A DNA stretch of 15,728 nt from an uncultured Phascolarctobacterium sp. (lineage in GTDB: Bacteria; Bacillota; Negativicutes; Acidaminococcales; Acidaminococcaceae). The translations under genes were made by a program, and so were the position numbers. The notes below the pieces were generated by a model. That model saw only the letters and a list, made by a program, of their open reading frames with translations, searched no databases and had not been told where the DNA came from. Of the stretch, positions 14,735-15,728 are shown in pieces; the stretch's first letter is position 1, and every line of letters starts with the position of its first letter. The stretch lies in contig CALCHC010000016.1 of NCBI GenBank assembly GCA_937901335.1, positions 1 to 15,728 on the forward strand, in the 5' to 3' direction.

Positions 14735-14844
14735 AGAAAAACGTGGAATTACTACACTATAATTCCTGGAAAAATGTGCATTTTTTCTTTTTAAAACTTG
14801 GAAAAACGTGTGGAAATGCACTATATTTTTCTGGAGAAATGTGT
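14734..14844 (+). repeat. Four phased 13-bp direct repeats upstream of the ATPase gene
   Basis: The motif TGGAAAAAYGTGT occurs four times: 14734-14746 (TAGAAAAACGTGG), 14767-14779 (TGGAAAAATGTGC), 14799-14811 (TGGAAAAACGTGT) and 14832-14844 (TGGAGAAATGTGT). Start-to-start distances are 33, 32 and 33 bases, close to three helical turns, so all copies face the same side of DNA. Copies 1-2 and 3-4 also form a larger imperfect tandem repeat of about 65 bases. Each of these pairs has CACTATA in its middle, giving -10-like boxes TATAAT (14758-14763) and TATATT (14823-14828). This reads as a regulatory or iteron-like array controlling the gene that starts 26 bases later. Confidence 0.7.
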
Positions 14845-14870
14845 TATTCTGAAACCAAGAACAAGTAAGG

Positions 14871-15728
14871 ATGGTGATTTTCTTGAAACGCAAGGCTATC
14901 CAAGATTTAATAGATTGGAAAAACAGCACAGACCGCAAACCTTTAGTTCTCAAAGGTGCTAGACAAGTTGGTAAAACTTGGCTAATGAAAGAATTTGGCA
15001 AAACCCATTATAAAAATTATGTTTACTTCAACTTCGATGAAGAAGACGCATTAAAATCCATCTTTGAATCTAACAAAAATCCCCAACGCATAATTGACCT
15101 CTTATCATTTATTGCTGATGAAAAAATAGTTCCCAATGAAACATTGATAATATTTGATGAGATTCAAGAATGTCCTAATGCTTTGAACGCCTTAAAGTAC
15201 TTCAAAGAAAAAGCTAATGATTATCATGTAATTGCCGCAGGTAGCTTACTTGGGACATTATTATCACAACCTAAATCCTATCCTGTTGGAATGGTAAACA
15301 TCTTAAACATTTATCCTCTTACCTTTGATGAATTTTTAGATGCTACTGAACCTACCTTATACAAATATTACTCTAGTATAATCAAGGAACAAAATATCGA
15401 AGAAATTTTCCACAATAAATTTCTTGATGCCTACAATTATTATCTTATTGTAGGTGGTATGCCAGAATGTGTTCATTCTTGGATAACCTATAAAGACCCT
15501 AAGAAGGTTTCTAAAATTCAAAATGAGTTGATAACTATATACGAAAATGACTTTTCTAAACATAATGGTAAAGTCAACAGTGGTCGTATACTTATGGTTT
15601 TCCGTAGTATAGTTTCGCAATTATCTAAACCTAACGAAAAATTCATATATGGAGCGGTCAAAACTGGTGGCAGAGCTAGAGATTTTGAAGAAGCTATAGA
15701 ATGGTTAGTTACTGCAGGAATGCTCAAT
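14871..15728 (+). CDS. AAA-type ATPase of the DUF4143 family (N-terminal part, cut by window edge)
   Basis: The frame is open to the right edge with 286 residues visible; family members usually exceed 400, so roughly a third is missing. Walker A is GARQVGKT (29-36), Walker B is LIIFDE (92-97), and AAGSLLG (122-128) is a sensor-1-like segment. VGGMPECVHSW (about 194-204) and the region after 218 match the start of the DUF4143 part. Such ATPases are common, often multi-copy genes in anaerobes; their role is poorly known, with links to defence or mobile islands suggested. The start is uncertain. The ATG at 14871 directly abuts AAGG; GTG at 14874 and TTG at 14883 are in frame, and TTG would begin LKRKAIQDL, a common family start. 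The gene is clearly AT-richer than ppsA, hinting at separate origin. Four phased repeats precede it. Confidence 0.85.
   Translation, partial: MVIFLKRKAIQDLIDWKNSTDRKPLVLKGARQVGKTWLMKEFGKTHYKNYVYFNFDEEDALKSIFESNKNPQRIIDLLSFIADEKIVPNETLIIFDEIQECPNALNALKYFKEKANDYHVIAAGSLLGTLLSQPKSYPVGMVNILNIYPLTFDEFLDATEPTLYKYYSSIIKEQNIEEIFHNKFLDAYNYYLIVGGMPECVHSWITYKDPKKVSKIQNELITIYENDFSKHNGKVNSGRILMVFRSIVSQLSKPNEKFIYGAVKTGGRARDFEEAIEWLVTAGMLN

Noticed and set aside
14734..14844. CRISPR array
   Set aside because: The repeats are only 13 bp and imperfect, the spacers are about 20 bp and partly similar to each other, and no cas gene is present.
14726..15001. Minus-strand open frame of 91 codons opposite the repeats and the ATPase start
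   Set aside because: It crosses the terminator and repeat array, has no ribosome site of note and is antisense to a gene with clear Walker motifs.

Overview
The window looks like chromosomal DNA from a diderm Firmicute of the Negativicutes, possibly Phascolarctobacterium or a relative; the genus is inference. It combines a Firmicutes-type RNase HIII with genes that need an outer membrane: an RND tripartite efflux pump, lipid/LPS amino-sugar modification genes and type IV pilus assembly proteins. Base composition is moderately low in GC. No rRNA, tRNA, CRISPR array, transposase or phage gene was found, and no gene-free stretch exceeds 300 bases.

Positions 1-9578, minus strand: one tightly packed run of eight genes, read from right to left. 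It starts at a promoter near 9613-9641 that carries a palindromic operator. The genes are an RND membrane-fusion protein, an RND permease, larB, larC, rnhC, a YdjC/ChbG-type deacetylase, a YbhN/UPF0104-type flippase-like protein and an ArnT-like glycosyltransferase cut by the window edge. Gaps range from an 8-base overlap to 45 bases, so readthrough of the whole run is plausible. Three functional blocks are joined: export; maturation of the nickel-pincer cofactor (larBC, without larE or larA here); and a candidate undecaprenyl-linked amino-sugar pathway resembling Francisella NaxD/FlmK and Bordetella LgmC/LgmB.

Positions 9677-11582, minus strand: a small type IV pilus group made of a minimal prepilin peptidase, a PilN-like protein with a PilM-like N-terminal remnant, and a PilO-like protein. 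No pilin, ATPase or secretin is visible. A 114-bp inverted palindromic repeat element sits just upstream, between these genes and the ppsA terminator.

Positions 11715-14264, minus strand: phosphoenolpyruvate synthase as a single transcription unit, with a strong sigma-70-type promoter, a perfect 18-bp palindrome over the -10 box and a strong intrinsic terminator. Its codon choice suggests high expression.

Positions 14390-15728, plus strand: a divergent small acidic/basic protein of 74 residues that I do not recognise, and a GC-rich terminator. Then come four 13-bp direct repeats phased at 32-33 bp, followed immediately by an AAA/DUF4143-type ATPase cut by the right edge. The phased repeat array with the ATPase, and the three-gene envelope module at the left end, are the most interesting parts of the window.
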